Below are positions 61,950-64,000 of a stretch of 64,000 bases of DNA, in pieces. The stretch is from positions 103,476,647-103,540,646 of the forward strand of contig CM035417.1 of assembly GCA_020310875.1 (NCBI GenBank), in the 5' to 3' direction. Source of the stretch: Ceratopteris richardii. Taxonomy: Eukaryota > Streptophyta > Polypodiopsida > Polypodiales > Pteridaceae. Within the stretch, counting starts at the first letter, position 1; every line of letters begins with the position of its first letter. Position numbers and translations under genes: made by a program. The notes beneath the pieces were generated by a model. The model was not told the origin of the DNA and ran no database searches. It saw only the letters and a program-made list of their open reading frames with translations.

Positions 61950-63617
61950 ATGGCTGACCACTTTGAAGAGCAACGTATTTGGAAGATCATAGATGCAATT
62001 AAAACGGATAGGGGGGAATTTAATGGAACAAATGCAACAACTTATCTTAAATATTATGAACAATTGACAGAACAATATGGGTTACCTGAAGACAATAAAA
62101 AAGACACATTTATACGAATTGCTCATGGTTTCACTAGAGAGAGAATCCAATTGAGAGTAGTTCAACCAAACATGACTTGGGCGGATTTCAAGACTCGGCT
62201 TCTTACTGAATTTTTGCATGAAGATTACAATAAGAATAATAGAGCCACATTCATGCGATGGGTAGGAACAATGCAATTAGACCAACATATTACTCAGGGG
62301 TTAACTGAGTTTGATATAAAATTTAACCAAATGCCTCAAGCAGACCGAACAGATCTATAACCGGATAAATTACGAAATTTCCTAAACATGCTAGATCCTT
62401 CTCTTAGACGTGAGCTAGAACCGATGCTTGAGGATGGAGCGACTGCGAGTGGGCTTACTGGGAATTGGGATAACATTCGAGCAGTTGTCCATAGGTTAGC
62501 CCAAAGACAGGAGCAAAATCAGATCCAAACTCCAAGAATGTATGAAAGAGATGCGCCAGGAAAGATAGATTATGACCCCACTTCTCATAACCCTAGAAAG
62601 GATGACTCAGAAATTACAATGTTAAAAACATCAGTAGAATCACTTGTCAAACATGTGGAGACTTTGGCGTCTGACATAGCTACTATAAAGAGTATGCAAG
62701 AGCTTAAATTGAGAGATCAGGAGAAACCAAAAGAATTAGAATAAAATCCTAGGAATCAGATGCCAGCTAGAAGAACATTTAACCAAGCACAGAGATGTCT
62801 CCAGTGTGATGATTTAGAGCATCCACATTGGACATGTAACTTATTCAAAGAGGCCAAGGATAGGAATTGGGTTACGGAAGTAGATCGAAAGATCTGTGAC
62901 TATGTAACAAAAAGGCCTTTGGCATCAAACTATGGCAAAGGGGGTATGAAAACCTTCTTTAAAGCCTCCACAAGCCAAAATACATATGCTTGTAGGCTTG
63001 ATAGTGATGACTCTAATTGTGATTTCTGGAATCAAGTTTATGATACTGCTAGTCGAGGAAAGTTATCAATTGAGAACTTATATGCTACGAGCTCAGATAT
63101 TAGATCAAAGACATGTTGGAATGAGCCAGTAGATATGTTCTCAGTTTATGCTCATGAAATTAATGTAGATGAGAAAAGAAAACGGAATGAAGAGGGACAA
63201 TCTAAACGAACAACTAGGGCTAGAAACGAGGGTGAACCTACTGAGACAATTAATGAACCACCTAGGACTGAGCTTAGTCAGAAACCAAAACAACAAGAAC
63301 AAGAAAAGAAACCTCAAAATAAGGGGAAAGCAAAAAAAGTAGTTGAAAATTTAGAAAAGAAAACAGCAAGTGAAGATAGAAATCAAGATAAACCTAATGA
63401 ATCGCAACCCATACGAGAAGAAGGTAGTAAGGAAGAAAAACCGAAAAAGAAACCTCCAACTTTCCGATTGATCTCACAAATCGAGAAACAAATAGGCATT
63501 CGGAAGGTTATGGATGAAAAAATTATGAAAGCAGAGGTAACCATGACATTAGAGGAATGGTTAGCATTTTCACGAACTGATGTGAAGGACGATTTCATGA
63601 GTATCATCAAAAGATGA
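61950..63617 (+). pseudogene. gag: E3 gag region (relic)
   Basis: It starts at ATG 61950 (MADHFEEQRIWKIIDAI). A gag core has FNGTNATTYLKYYEQL and WADFKTRLLTEFLHEDY (61995-62230). A helical part follows at 62390-62740, then a zinc knuckle CLQCDDLEHPHWTC (CX2CX4HX4C) at about 62796-62840. A Lys/Glu-rich linker (63170-63440) leads to TMTLEEWLAFSRT near 63545, a motif found just before the protease region in several gypsy lineages. Broken, with a few breaks. Confidence 0.8.
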
Positions 63618-63639
63618 AGAGAACCTATAGAGTATAGAA

Positions 63640-64000
63640 CAGAGGATATTGAAATGGAGGAAAGGAAAGATCAGGATGAACTGAAAGTGAGTGTTGTACA
63701 AATTAATGAATCTGAGTATCGAGAATCTTCTGATCGTAGAAATTATTTGGGACCTGTTATTGGACATTTGGAAAAAGGAAATGATGACCCAAATAGTCAT
63801 TATACTCAGATCCAAGATCTTCAACCAGTTAGTAAAGTGACCATTAGAAATATGGGTACAGGTCCAATTGTGGATGAATTTGCGGAAGCGTTTTCAGGCA
63901 ATTCTATATATTCAATGGGTGATCTCTACTCTGGGTATGATCAATTTCAATTGGCACTAGAGAGTAGAGACATTACTACCATGAAAACACCTTTGGGATT
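63640..64000 (+). pseudogene. pol: E3 pol start: reverse-transcriptase words, cut by window edge
   Basis: Plus-strand translation near 63830-64000 gives VTIRNMGTGPIVDEF, then YSMGDLYSGYDQFQLAL and SRDITTMKTPLG. This matches the RT palm segment normally written as SGYxQI...D..KTAF.T..G. It belongs to a gypsy branch with SRD-T in place of the usual D-KTAF. No protease is seen between gag and this point. Confidence 0.7.

Larger units (their letters stand above)
58085..64000 (+). mobile_element. E3: Ty3/gypsy element with a 3-kb LTR, runs off the window, broken
   Basis: Plus strand: 5' LTR (58085-61131), leader with a 36-bp tandem repeat, gag (from 61950), and the start of pol with RT words at about 63820-64000. 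It sits in the E2 leader. The right end is outside the window, so LTR age and target duplication cannot be read. Gag has a few breaks. A diverged LTR of the same family lies inverted at 1-1164. Confidence 0.85.

Noticed and set aside
1-64000. Host protein-coding, tRNA or rRNA genes
   Set aside because: No host-type exon structure, cloverleaf or rRNA motif was recognised; every coding stretch I could assign belongs to an LTR element.

Overview
The window is a stretch of plant intergenic DNA made almost entirely of LTR retrotransposons nested inside one another. I found no host gene, rRNA or tRNA gene. Ty1/copia and Ty3/gypsy relics are stacked several layers deep, with very large LTR elements, as in large-genome seed plants. 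A gymnosperm is my guess from the element sizes, but nothing in the sequence settles the species.

Layout. 1-1164 is part of a long LTR on the minus strand, cut by the window edge. 1165-5787 holds fragments of at least three Copia elements plus stretches I cannot assign. 5788-32690 is one old plus-strand Copia element (Copia B) split by two insertions. One is a very young 17.2 kb Ty3/gypsy element (E1, 7362-24571, minus strand) with 833-bp LTRs and a CCCAT target-site duplication. The other is an old, decayed chromovirus (26089-31411, minus strand). 32691-34683 holds more Copia debris. 34684-35762 is the LTR, primer site and leader of an old plus-strand gypsy element. Next to it, head to head, lies a second giant gypsy element (E2, 35763-58084, minus strand), related to E1 but broken. 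E2 is interrupted in gag by a complete-length Copia element (49333-55816, ATCCA duplication) and in its leader by a plus-strand gypsy element with a 3.05 kb LTR (E3, 58085 to beyond the window).

The most interesting content is the E1/E2 lineage. Its gag-pol has the usual order (gag with zinc knuckles, protease, reverse transcriptase, RNase H, integrase), but a second retropepsin-like domain and a tail of tryptophan-centred motifs follow the integrase. Behind pol, in the position where env lies in Athila-type elements, is a large accessory gene (1501 aa in E1). It has no signal peptide or obvious membrane anchor, its middle is a long coiled coil, and its two ends are conserved between E1 and E2. 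In both elements a splice-acceptor-like sequence directly precedes the accessory ATG. Both also have a leader packed with repeats built on the palindrome TCGCGA or its derivatives, although the surrounding repeat units are unrelated.

E1 looks whole: its LTRs differ at two visible sites and both genes are open. All other elements are broken or leave the window. Order of events from nesting and LTR divergence: Copia B first; then the chromovirus (about 10% LTR divergence) and, much later, E1 into it (about 0.2%). Separately, the old plus-strand gypsy LTR landed in Copia debris, then E2 in its leader, then the Copia (about 1.4%) and E3 in E2.
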